Positions 13,737 through 20,195 of a stretch of DNA of 29,310 bases are shown in pieces. This DNA is from a virus, in the IMG/VR virus record IMGVR_UViG_3300007735_000581, positions 1-29,310 of that record. One strand, given 5' to 3'. The translations under genes and the position numbers were made by a program. The notes below the pieces were generated by a model. It did no database searches and was not told the origin of the DNA. It saw nothing but the letters and a program-made list of their open reading frames with translations. Every line of letters begins with the position of its first letter. Positions within the stretch are counted from its first letter, which is position 1.

Positions 13737-14166
13737 CATTGATCTCTCCCCCGGTGCTTTTGCACTGCCTGAACCCATCCAGCCTCTGGATGCGCCTGAA
13801 ACTGAAGCTAACGATGAGCAGAAGGCCACGCAACTTCCTATCCCAACGGGTTGGAAGATTCTTTGCGCGGTGCCCGACATCTCTGAACGAGTGGATGGTA
13901 CAAGTTTGGACTTAGTCCGACCCATTGAAAGCATGCGCCAAGAAGAAACAGCAACCACTGTGTTGTTTGTTTTGAAGGTTGGCCCCGATGCGTACAACGA
14001 CACCGCCAAGTTTCCCAACGGAGCATGGTGTAAAGAGGGCGACTTCGTGTTAGTACGTACTTACTCCGGCACAAGATTCAAGATCTTTGGCAAGGAGTTC
14101 CGTCTCATCAACGACGACCAAGTTGATGCTGTTGTGCAAGACCCTCGCGGCTTAACCCGCGCTTGA
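13729..14166 (+). CDS. GroES-like co-chaperonin (head assembly)
   Basis: I take the ATG at 13729 (MSDIDLSPGAFALPEPIQPL) because it overlaps the preceding stop; an in-frame earlier start at 13699 would lie well inside the upstream gene. After a 38-residue Pro/Glu-rich leader, residues about 40-135 follow the GroES pattern: GWKILCAVPD like the DRV/I strand, a mobile-loop region (residues about 55-73), FVLKVGPDAY like the 'VLAVGNG' turn, CKEGDFVLVRTYSGTRFKIF like 'VKVGDIVIF', and LINDDQVDAVV at the end. Phage GroES-like proteins (T4 gp31 is the known case) replace host GroES so that GroEL can fold the capsid protein. The position between portal and scaffold supports this. It lacks strong identity, so I call it by pattern only. 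Confidence 0.62.
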   Translation: MSDIDLSPGAFALPEPIQPLDAPETEANDEQKATQLPIPTGWKILCAVPDISERVDGTSLDLVRPIESMRQEETATTVLFVLKVGPDAYNDTAKFPNGAWCKEGDFVLVRTYSGTRFKIFGKEFRLINDDQVDAVVQDPRGLTRA

Positions 14167-14176
14167 AAGGAAGAAT

Positions 14177-15127
14177 ATGGCTGAACAGTACAAGTTCCCC
14201 GACGAAATTGAAGACAAGAAAACCAATGAGGTTGAGTTTGAAATTGAAGGGGCTGAAGAAGTAGAGATTGAAATTGAAGACGACACGCCCGAGCGCGACA
14301 GAGGCCGCAAGCCCCTTGACCGTGAAGTGCTTGATCCGACCGATGAAGAAATCGAGTCCTATTCTGACAAAGTCAAGGGACGCATTAAAGAGTTGACCCA
14401 CGCCCGTCATGACGAGCGCCGTGTCAAAGAAGCCACAATGCGTGAGAAGCAGGAGCTTGAGCGTCTTGCACAGCAGTTGATTGAGGAGAACAAACGCCTC
14501 AAGCAAAACGTCTACACAGGACAGGAAGCTGTCATTGAGGGCGCTAAAGGCAAAGCTGAGTTTGAGTTAAAAGAAGCTCGCGCTAAGCTTAAGGCTGCAC
14601 AAGAATCTTTTGACACGGATGCCATCATTGAAGCCCAAGAAGCTGTGATGGACGCAAAGATTCGTGCAGAACAAGTAAAGAATTTTCGTCCTACCCCTTT
14701 ACAGGAAGAAAATTTTGAGGTACAAACACAACAAACCCAGCCTTCAAGGGCTGAACCGGACGAAAAAACTCTGCGCTGGCAGGCAAAAAACCAGTGGTTC
14801 GGACAGCAAGGGTTTGAGGAATACACCAGCTACGCACTAGGGCTGCACCAAAAGCTAGTCACAAACGGAGTGGATCCCCGCTCTGCTGAATATTTCGACC
14901 AAATTGATGGTCGCATGAAGTCAACGTTTCCTGATCTGTTTGGTCGGAGCGAAGACAAGCCAAGGTCTGGTGAGGCTCAAAAGCGACCTACGACAGTGGT
15001 TGCCTCTGTATCTCGTTCTACGAGTGCAGGAAAAATTAAGCTGACTCAAACGCAAGTAGCGTTAGCGAAAAAATTTGGTTTAACCCCGCAGCAATATGCT
15101 GCACAAGTAGCGAAACTGGAGAACTGA
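14177..15127 (+). CDS. Capsid scaffolding protein
   Basis: A 316-residue acidic protein with a Glu-rich N-terminus (residues 10-50), then a long charged coiled coil (about 58-165), a Gln/Pro linker, and a basic C-terminus (KIKLTQTQVALAKKFGLTPQ) with the helix-turn-helix look typical of scaffold capsid-binding ends. It is in the standard position between portal and major capsid genes. It would guide assembly of the prohead and then leave or be cut. A GAAAGGAAG ribosome site lies before the ATG. No protease gene is visible nearby, which suggests scaffold exit without cleavage as in P22 (inference). Confidence 0.8.
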   Translation: MAEQYKFPDEIEDKKTNEVEFEIEGAEEVEIEIEDDTPERDRGRKPLDREVLDPTDEEIESYSDKVKGRIKELTHARHDERRVKEATMREKQELERLAQQLIEENKRLKQNVYTGQEAVIEGAKGKAEFELKEARAKLKAAQESFDTDAIIEAQEAVMDAKIRAEQVKNFRPTPLQEENFEVQTQQTQPSRAEPDEKTLRWQAKNQWFGQQGFEEYTSYALGLHQKLVTNGVDPRSAEYFDQIDGRMKSTFPDLFGRSEDKPRSGEAQKRPTTVVASVSRSTSAGKIKLTQTQVALAKKFGLTPQQYAAQVAKLEN

Positions 15128-15128
15128 A

Positions 15129-15587
15129 ATGGCTGAAACAATTGACCGCTCAAATCGTGACACTAAGTCACGCGATAAATCTGTTCGTGCAGTATACGTA
15201 CCGCCGAGCAACCTGCCCGATCCGACACCTGATCCAGATTACACGTTTCGCTGGGTAGCGACTCATGTGCTAGGTCAGCCATTAGCCAACAACGTGTCCT
15301 TACAGATGCGCGATGGTTATGAGCCGGTGAAAGCAGTGGATCATCCGGAATTGGCTTTGTTTGGTAACAACGCAAACGGTAATGTGGAAATTGGTGGGCT
15401 GATGCTTTGCAAGGCTCCCAAGGAACGTGTTCAAGCGCGCGCTGATTATTACAACAATCAATCTCAAAACCAGATGGATTCAGTTGACAATCATTTCATG
15501 CGAAATAACGACCCTCGGATGCCCTTGTTTGCTGACCGCAAGTCATCATCAAGTCGCGGACAAGGATTTGGTTCTGGTTCTAAATAA
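15129..15587 (+). CDS. Conserved head-module protein (152 aa)
   Basis: A 152-residue protein starting one base after the scaffold stop. The N-terminus is basic (MAETIDRSNRDTKSRDKSVR). A core reads DPDYTFRWVATHVLGQPLAN and RMRDGYEP-like segments with RADYYNNQSQNQM, followed by a Ser/Gly-rich tail ending GFGSGSK. No signal, membrane or catalytic motif is seen. The position between scaffold and capsid genes suggests a minor capsid or assembly protein, for instance one bound to the inner shell. I do not recognise a named family. Confidence 0.78.
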   Translation: MAETIDRSNRDTKSRDKSVRAVYVPPSNLPDPTPDPDYTFRWVATHVLGQPLANNVSLQMRDGYEPVKAVDHPELALFGNNANGNVEIGGLMLCKAPKERVQARADYYNNQSQNQMDSVDNHFMRNNDPRMPLFADRKSSSSRGQGFGSGSK

Positions 15588-15603
15588 TTTTTAGGAGTCC
15601 TTT

Positions 15604-16461
15604 ATGGCTTATCCCATCATCGACGCCCCCTACGGCGTCAAGCCGGTCAATCTGATCGGTGGTCAGGTATTTGCTGGTTCTACCCGCAATCTACCTATTT
15701 CTTACAACTATGCCACGCCCATTTATTATGGTGACTTGGTTACGTTGGGTACAACTGGTTCTGACGCTGGCTACATTACTGTTACCAACGTAAGCACTAG
15801 TCTGACAACTAAAAATACCGTTGGTGTTTTCTTGGGTTGCTATTACACAAACCCAACTACAAAGCAACGTCAGTACGCTCAGTACTATCCCGGCAATGTT
15901 CTTGCTGGCGACATTACTGCAATTGTTGCTGATGATCCTGACCAAGTGTTCAAGATGGCTGTGGTAACTGCTGCTTCCACTGCAACTATCTCTTCAATGC
16001 CCTCAGCAATGGTTGGCTTGAATGCTGCACTGAACACACCTGTTGGTAGCGCTGCTACTGGCAACTCTGGTGCTGGTATCGTTGCTGCTAACACAACTTT
16101 GGCAGTTGGCTCTGGTGGTGCTTTCCGTATCTTGAACTTGGTTCCTGATACACAGATCAGCACTTCTGCAGTCTTTGTAAGCACTACTACGACATCGTTC
16201 GTTGTGTCTGGCCTTACTGTTGGTCAAGTCATTCCTAAAGGTACTGACGTGTTCCAATTGGTTAATGGTCAATTGCAGCAATTGGGTGTTGGCGCAAGCT
16301 TGTCCGCCGCGACTACTGTGACCACAACCGGTAACACTACACTGACTATCAGTGCAGCCGTGACCACTACACCCACTGCTGGTGCAACGATCGCTTTGGT
16401 TCAATCTCCAGAAGTTCTGGTTAAGTTGAACTTTGGTGTTCACAACTACTACGCTGCTTAA
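15604..16461 (+). CDS. Probable head decoration/structural protein (285 aa)
   Basis: A 285-residue beta-rich protein, very rich in Thr, Val, Ala, Gly and Ser. It starts MAYPIIDAPYGVKPVNLIGG, with AGGAGTCCTTT before the ATG, and is followed 13 bases later by the major capsid gene. The position before the capsid gene and the threonine-rich beta character suit a capsid-stabilising or decoration protein. The central part (residues about 140-250) has several VxTTxTTxTT-type strands, compatible with an Ig-like or jelly-roll fold, which I cannot determine by eye. Few charged residues and two Cys residues are present. Confidence 0.65.
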   Translation: MAYPIIDAPYGVKPVNLIGGQVFAGSTRNLPISYNYATPIYYGDLVTLGTTGSDAGYITVTNVSTSLTTKNTVGVFLGCYYTNPTTKQRQYAQYYPGNVLAGDITAIVADDPDQVFKMAVVTAASTATISSMPSAMVGLNAALNTPVGSAATGNSGAGIVAANTTLAVGSGGAFRILNLVPDTQISTSAVFVSTTTTSFVVSGLTVGQVIPKGTDVFQLVNGQLQQLGVGASLSAATTVTTTGNTTLTISAAVTTTPTAGATIALVQSPEVLVKLNFGVHNYYAA

Positions 16462-16474
16462 GGAGTAACTTACC

Positions 16475-17386
16475 ATGGCAATTTCACGCGCACAACTACT
16501 TAAAGAACTGCTCCCGGGCCTCAACGCCTTGTTTGGTTTGCAGTATGCCACCTACGGCGAAGAGCACAAAGAAATCTACGAAACAGAGAAATCTGAGCGT
16601 AGCTTCGAAGAAGAGACAAAACTGTCTGGCTTCTCTGCTGCTCCAGTCAAGAACGAGGGTTCAGCCATTGCTTATGACAATGCGCAAGAAGCGTTCACGG
16701 CTCGCTATAACCACGAAACCATCGCCTTGGGTTTCTCAATCACTGAAGAAGCGGTTGAAGATAACTTGTACGACAGCTTGTCTGCTCGCTACACCAAGGG
16801 CTTGGCTCGTGCTATGGCATACACCAAGCAGGTTAAAGCTGCATCCGTCTTGAACAACGGTTTCAGTGCATCCTATCCCGGTGGTGATGGTGTTGCTCTG
16901 TTCTCTACAGCGCACCCATTGGTGTCTGGTGGCACTAACAGCAATCGCCCTTCAACCAATGCTGACTTGAACGAAACATCGTTGGAAAACGCTGTGATTC
17001 AGATCGCTGCTTGGACTGATGAGCGTGGTCTGTTGATCGCTGCTAAGCCTAAGAAATTGATCGTGCCTCCAGCACTTCAGTTCGTTGCTACTCGTTTGCT
17101 CGAAACCAGCCTTCGCGTTGGTACAACAGACAACGACATCAATGCGTTGAAGAACAACGGCTCGATTCCTGACGGCTACACAATCAACCACTACCTGACC
17201 GACACAACCGGCTGGTTCTTGACAACTGACGTACCTAACGGCTTGAAGCACTTCGAGCGTATGGCATTGTCTACGTCAATGGATGGAGACTTCGACACTG
17301 GGAACGTTCGTTACAAGGCTCGTGAGCGTTATAGCTTCGGCTGGTCTGATCCATTGGGCGTCTTTGGCTCCCCCGGTTCAGTCTAA
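16475..17386 (+). CDS. Major capsid protein (HK97-fold, Mu gpT-like)
   Basis: A 303-residue protein with features of the Mu-gpT-like major capsid family: LLPGLNALFG (residues 12-21) at the N-terminus, ALGFSITEEAVEDNLYD (84-100) in the spine region, YTKQVKAASVLNNGF (116-130), and a segment with PPALQFVATRLLETSLRVGT (198-217) in the axial domain. The end YSFGWSDPLGVFGSPGSV matches the family C-terminus as I recall it. It has AAGGAGTAA before the start and is closed by a strong terminator, so it may be the most highly expressed gene. The family's short, unprocessed form fits the absence of a prohead protease. Confidence 0.87.
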   Translation: MAISRAQLLKELLPGLNALFGLQYATYGEEHKEIYETEKSERSFEEETKLSGFSAAPVKNEGSAIAYDNAQEAFTARYNHETIALGFSITEEAVEDNLYDSLSARYTKGLARAMAYTKQVKAASVLNNGFSASYPGGDGVALFSTAHPLVSGGTNSNRPSTNADLNETSLENAVIQIAAWTDERGLLIAAKPKKLIVPPALQFVATRLLETSLRVGTTDNDINALKNNGSIPDGYTINHYLTDTTGWFLTTDVPNGLKHFERMALSTSMDGDFDTGNVRYKARERYSFGWSDPLGVFGSPGSV

Positions 17387-17404
17387 TATTTCTTCGGAAA
17401 TATT
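17385..17404 (+). other. UUCG-capped hairpin at the end of the capsid gene
   Basis: AATATTTC (17385-17392) and GAAATATT (17397-17404) pair perfectly around TTCG. The cUUCGg loop is an exceptionally stable RNA tetraloop. It overlaps the last base of the capsid stop codon and lies directly before the terminator hairpin. It probably protects the 3' end of the capsid mRNA. Confidence 0.7.
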
Positions 17405-17405
17405 T

Positions 17406-17434
17406 AAAAGGGGCCTTGTGCCCCTTTTTCTTTT
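17406..17434 (+). terminator. Rho-independent terminator after major capsid gene
   Basis: AAAAGGGGC (17406-17414) pairs with GCCCC plus the start of the U-tract (17420-17429) around CTTGT; TTTTTCTTTT (17425-17434) follows. This is a strong intrinsic terminator, 20 bases after the capsid stop. Readthrough or a new promoter is needed for the genes from 17533. Confidence 0.87.
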
Positions 17435-17532
17435 GGTGTATATTGACTTCAATCCGGGCTTTCCGGTGCATCAAACAGTCCCGGCTGACGACATACAGAT
17501 TGATGCACTTAACTTGTATGTAAGGAAACATC
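17435..17532 (+). promoter_or_regulatory. Leader with potential pseudoknot
   Basis: Between the terminator and the next gene lie a TTGACT (17443-17448, a -35-like site with no convincing -10 at 17 bp) and a set of pairings. CCGGG (17454-17458) can pair with CCCGG (17480-17484), and GTGCATCAA (17466-17474), which lies in that loop, can pair with TTGATGCAC (17500-17508). This makes an H-type pseudoknot possible. The ribosome site AAGGAAA is at 17522-17528. Confidence 0.4.
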
Positions 17533-17997
17533 ATGGGATTCGCAACTCACCTTGGCCCTTGGCTGCTCGGCACTGTTAAAAACACTACTGGCACCACTGC
17601 TGGCACGATCCGCAATATGGGAGCTACCATCGTTGCACAAACAGCCACTATTTCTCAAACTGATTCTGGCGCAACCACAGCTTTTGTGTTGCCCGCTGGT
17701 GCGTTGATTACTGCTGTTCAGTTGATTACCCCAACTACTGCGTTCTCTTCAGGAACAATCACCATTACTGTTGCTGGTACAACTTTTGTTAACGGTGCCT
17801 CATTGCCAACCGCATTGGGTGTATCTGCTTTGACAATCGCTACAACAGGCGCTACTGTTGCCAATAATGTTGGCTCTACAGATGCTATTGTTTCTTACAC
17901 ACTGGGCACTCCAGTTGGTTCTGGCGCTCAGAGTACGTTGGTTATTGCGTACGTTATGCGTGAATCTAGCGGCTCCGCTAACCCCAGCCAATCTTAA
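17533..17997 (+). CDS. Probable structural/decoration protein (154 aa)
   Basis: A 154-residue protein rich in Thr, Ala, Gly and Val with hardly any charged residues. It starts MGFATHLGPWLLGTVKNTTG and continues in a Thr-rich beta pattern with VLPAGALITAVQLITP, a motif I recall from other phage head-surface proteins. The ATG is preceded by AAGGAAACATC. It has its own leader after the capsid terminator and a hairpin after its end, so it forms a separately controlled, probably highly expressed unit. A decoration protein or capsid-bound fibre is likely. An exposed role is inferred from composition only. Confidence 0.62.
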   Translation: MGFATHLGPWLLGTVKNTTGTTAGTIRNMGATIVAQTATISQTDSGATTAFVLPAGALITAVQLITPTTAFSSGTITITVAGTTFVNGASLPTALGVSALTIATTGATVANNVGSTDAIVSYTLGTPVGSGAQSTLVIAYVMRESSGSANPSQS

Positions 17998-18005
17998 TTG
18001 ATCTA

Positions 18006-18021
18006 GGGGGCTTCGGCCCCC
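18006..18021 (+). terminator. UUCG hairpin after 17533-17997, partial terminator
   Basis: GGGGGC (18006-18011) and GCCCCC (18016-18021) pair perfectly around TTCG, followed only by GTTTAT. The stable stem with a weak U-tract suggests a leaky terminator or a 3'-end stabiliser. The next ribosome site (AAGGAG, 18028-18033) follows directly. Confidence 0.6.
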
Positions 18022-18040
18022 GTTTATAAGGAGATTGATT

Positions 18041-18334
18041 ATGACGATGCAAACAGACGTTAAGTCGCTATTGGTTGCTGCGGGGAATACTCCCGGGGCG
18101 CTTTCTGTTAGCGGGCGTTCTCGCTTAAAAGCAATTACGATTGTTTATGGTGCTACGTTGGGTACAGTTGTTATTACCGACGGAACCGCTACAGGTAACA
18201 CCCTGTTTTCGTTTCCGGCCCCCGGCGTAGCAGGCACTATTCACGTTTTGATGCCCGGCGAAGGTATTTTGGCTCAGACCGGTTTGTACGTTTTAACGGG
18301 CACAAACGCAACGGCGGTTGTTTATTATGGCTAA
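18041..18334 (+). CDS. Small beta-rich structural protein (97 aa)
   Basis: I take the ATG at 18041 (MTMQTDVKSLLVAAGNTPGA), seven bases after AAGGAG; a TTG at 18035 would be the other choice. It is a small protein of about seven beta strands (VTDG-type turns, SFPAPGVAGTIHVLMPGEGI, LAQTGLYV) with hardly any helix. Such small proteins recur beside capsid decoration genes in phages; I have no named family. Its stop overlaps the next gene by eight bases. Confidence 0.72.
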   Translation: MTMQTDVKSLLVAAGNTPGALSVSGRSRLKAITIVYGATLGTVVITDGTATGNTLFSFPAPGVAGTIHVLMPGEGILAQTGLYVLTGTNATAVVYYG

Positions 18335-18650
18335 GAGCCCAGCATGGCAGCGCAAAGAGGGAAAGTCCGAGAAGGGCGGCTTGAACGCCAAAGGACGGGC
18401 TTCTTACAATGCAGCCAATCCCGGCAAGCCGGGGCTGAAGCGTCCTCAACCCGAGGGCGGCTCACGGCGCGACTCCTTCTGCGCAAGGATGAGTGGGATG
18501 AAGAAAAAGCTGACCAGCGCAAAGACAGCCAACGATCCGGATTCACGGATCAATAAGTCTTTGAGGGCGTGGAACTGTAAGGATGGCGGCTATGTAACTG
18601 CGGCTGATGGTTGCGCTACAAAAGGCAAGACAAAAGGGCGGATGGTATGA
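18327..18650 (+). CDS. Small basic phage protein with C-terminal KGKTKG tag (107 aa)
   Basis: A 107-residue protein starting MAKSPAWQRKEGKSEKGGLN, rich in Lys, Arg and Gly. The core reads GGLNAKGRASYNAANPGKPG and GSRRDSFCARMSGM, a pattern shared by many phage small proteins I recall as DUF5872- or DUF6321-type (uncertain). Residues 94-107 (DGCATKGKTKGRMV) end the protein and recur in two other genes nearby (19239 and 19687). It overlaps the gene before it by eight bases and the gene after it by four. A DNA-bound virion protein or an internal head component are plausible roles; neither is shown. Confidence 0.75.
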   Translation: MAKSPAWQRKEGKSEKGGLNAKGRASYNAANPGKPGLKRPQPEGGSRRDSFCARMSGMKKKLTSAKTANDPDSRINKSLRAWNCKDGGYVTAADGCATKGKTKGRMV

Positions 18651-18895
18651 CTGACGATGCTATTCAGACAGCTAGAGAGTTGGCCACGCATGCGTCCGAC
18701 ATTAAGCATTTGCAAGATGACATGGACAAGATGTTGGAAAACATGAAGGCCATGCAAGCAACGCTGACCGCTATTGACAAAACATTGTCTGAAGCTAAAG
18801 GCGGCTGGAAGGTTTTAATGCTTGTTGGTGGTGCTAGTAGTGTTGTAGGCGCAGGTTTGGTTCAGCTTATTAACTGGTACGCAGGGGGCAAGTGA
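18647..18895 (+). CDS. Coiled-coil membrane-anchored protein (XhlA/holin-like, 82 aa)
   Basis: I take the ATG at 18647 (MTDDAIQTARELATHASDIK), which overlaps the previous stop (ATGA). Residues 5-48 form an amphipathic coiled coil with heptad-spaced Leu/Met/Ile. Residues 53-76 form one membrane helix (VLMLVGGASSVVGAGLVQLI), ending with a short positive tail (WYAGGK). This is the layout of XhlA/BhlA-type lysis-associated proteins. Whether it is a holin partner, a spanin-like protein or a virion ejection protein cannot be told. It is located in the middle of the structural region, not near a visible endolysin. Confidence 0.7.
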   Translation: MTDDAIQTARELATHASDIKHLQDDMDKMLENMKAMQATLTAIDKTLSEAKGGWKVLMLVGGASSVVGAGLVQLINWYAGGK

Positions 18896-19239
18896 TGCCG
18901 TCGACGAGTAAGAAGCAACACAATTTCATGGCAGCGATTGCAAATTCGCCATCGTTTGCTAAGAAAGTAGGAGTCCCACAGTCTGTGGGCAAGGATTTTA
19001 CAACTGCGGACAAGGGTCGCAAATTTTCAAAAGGTGGTGATACTATGGCTTCCAAAATGAATCCCGGCTTCATGGCAATGATGGCTAAGAAAAAAGGCGC
19101 TCCTGCTAAGAAAATGGCTGGTGGCGGTATGGCAATGGGCAAAGTTAAAACAGCAGCCCCTAGCAAAGACGGTATTGCTACCAAGGGTAAAACCAAGGGA
19201 ACAATGATTAAGATGAACAAGGGCGGCAAAGCCTGCTAA
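18895..19239 (+). CDS. Small basic protein with KGKTKG tag, possibly two products (114 aa)
   Basis: A 114-residue protein. The N-terminal half (MPSTSKKQHNFMAAIANSPS, then VGVPQSVGKDFTTADKGRKF) resembles small phage proteins of the DUF3008 kind as I recall. The second half starts at an internal ATG at 19045 (MASKMNPGFMAMMAKKKGAP) preceded by AGGTGG, a strong ribosome site, and is rich in Met, Lys and Gly with KKMAGGGMAMGKV. Residues 91-105 carry the tag KDGIATKGKTKGTMI, followed by nine more residues (KMNKGGKAC). It may be two fused modules or one gene with a second start. The ATG at 18895 shares a base with the previous stop (TGATG). Confidence 0.72.
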   Translation: MPSTSKKQHNFMAAIANSPSFAKKVGVPQSVGKDFTTADKGRKFSKGGDTMASKMNPGFMAMMAKKKGAPAKKMAGGGMAMGKVKTAAPSKDGIATKGKTKGTMIKMNKGGKAC

Positions 19240-19249
19240 GGAGCTGATT

Positions 19250-19687
19250 ATGGCTACTAGTGAATTTGGTAAAGCGTTCCGTGAAGCCCGTGCTTCGGGC
19301 GACAAAACTTTTACTTTCAAGGGTAAAAAGTACACCACTGATTTGGCTCCTGCAGAACAAAAATCTATAGGCACTAAATCTAAGATGGGTGAGTACGTCC
19401 CGCGTGATTCTGATACGCGCAAGGGCGAGATCATGACGTCTAAGAATGCGGTAGGACGTGACAATTACGTTCGCAGTGGCCAGAAGTCTTTTGACACCGA
19501 GCGTGAGCCAGAAGCGTTGGCGGAACCAAACAAGCCCGGCACTAACGTCCGCTATGAAAACACAGACGTTTCTGATATGAGTATGAAGCGTGGTGGCGCA
19601 GTCAAGAAGATGGCCAATGGCGGCTCTGCTTCTTCTCGCGCTGACGGCTGCTGTATCAAAGGCAAGACTCGCGGAAAGATGGTGTAA
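19250..19687 (+). CDS. Protein with phage 'F-x-x-AF...GKKY' domain and KGKTRG tag (145 aa)
   Basis: A 145-residue protein with AAGGAGCTGATT before the ATG. Residues 5-31 (EFGKAFREARASGDKTFTFK) match a short domain I recall at the ends of many phage virion and peptidoglycan-hydrolase proteins (AF..AR..G...F.W.GK.Y.T). A polar middle part follows. The end has KKMANGGSAS and then ADGCCIKGKTRGKMV (131-145), the shared tag. The repeated tag and the earlier domain indicate a virion-associated protein. The role is unknown. Three bases separate it from the next gene. Confidence 0.72.
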   Translation: MATSEFGKAFREARASGDKTFTFKGKKYTTDLAPAEQKSIGTKSKMGEYVPRDSDTRKGEIMTSKNAVGRDNYVRSGQKSFDTEREPEALAEPNKPGTNVRYENTDVSDMSMKRGGAVKKMANGGSASSRADGCCIKGKTRGKMV

Positions 19688-19689
19688 CT

Positions 19690-19965
19690 ATGATGGCCAG
19701 TCGCGGTATGGGGGACATCTCCCCCTCTAAAATGCCCAAGGGCGTCAAGAAAGCCCGGCGGGACGACACTGACTTCACGCAGTACGCTGAAGGCGGTAAA
19801 GTGAATGCGGCTGGCAATTACACGAAGCCTAGTCTGCGCAAGCGGATTGTGTCTCAGGTGAAGTCAGCCGCCACGCAGGGTACTGGTGCAGGTCAGTGGT
19901 CAGCGCGTAAAGCTCAGCTTGTTGCCAAGAAGTACAAGGCGGCTGGCGGGGGTTACCGAGATTGA
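19690..19965 (+). CDS. Small basic phage protein (91 aa, YAEGGKVN ... SARKAQ family)
   Basis: A 91-residue basic protein. Residues 32-49 read YAEGGKVNAAGNYTKPSL and the end reads GQWSARKAQLVAKKYKAAGG, both shared with a widespread group of small proteins near the neck genes of aquatic phages (recalled, not searched). It starts with a double ATG; either 19690 or 19693 could be used. The helical C-terminus is strongly positive, compatible with DNA contact. It overlaps the next start by four bases (TTGA). Confidence 0.76.
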   Translation: MMASRGMGDISPSKMPKGVKKARRDDTDFTQYAEGGKVNAAGNYTKPSLRKRIVSQVKSAATQGTGAGQWSARKAQLVAKKYKAAGGGYRD

Positions 19966-20195
19966 AAGCGCCCCAAAAATCATTGAAGGATTGGGGCGAC
20001 CAAAAATGGAGAACCAAAAGTGGTAAAAAATCTTCTGACACGGGCGAGCGATACCTTCCTAGTGCTGCGATTAAAAGCCTCAGCCCTGCTGAGTACGCTG
20101 CGACAACGCGTGCGAAACGTGCTGGCAAAAAAGCCGGAAAACAATTCGTAGCGCAACCCAAAACGATTGCAAAGAAAACGGCAGGCTTTAGATGA
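19962..20195 (+). CDS. Small basic phage protein, DUF5872-like (77 aa, TTG start)
   Basis: A 77-residue, very basic protein. Residues 7-34 (SLKDWGDQKWRTKSGKKSSD and then GERYLPSAAI) form a conserved block I recall as DUF5872, and the helical end ATTRAKRAGKKAGKQF is strongly positive. The only start that includes the whole block is TTG at 19962, which overlaps the previous stop (TTGA); translation there probably depends on coupling. It overlaps the neck gene at 20192 by ATGA. Its partner could be DNA or the portal/neck. The function is unknown. Confidence 0.75.
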   Translation: MKAPQKSLKDWGDQKWRTKSGKKSSDTGERYLPSAAIKSLSPAEYAATTRAKRAGKKAGKQFVAQPKTIAKKTAGFR

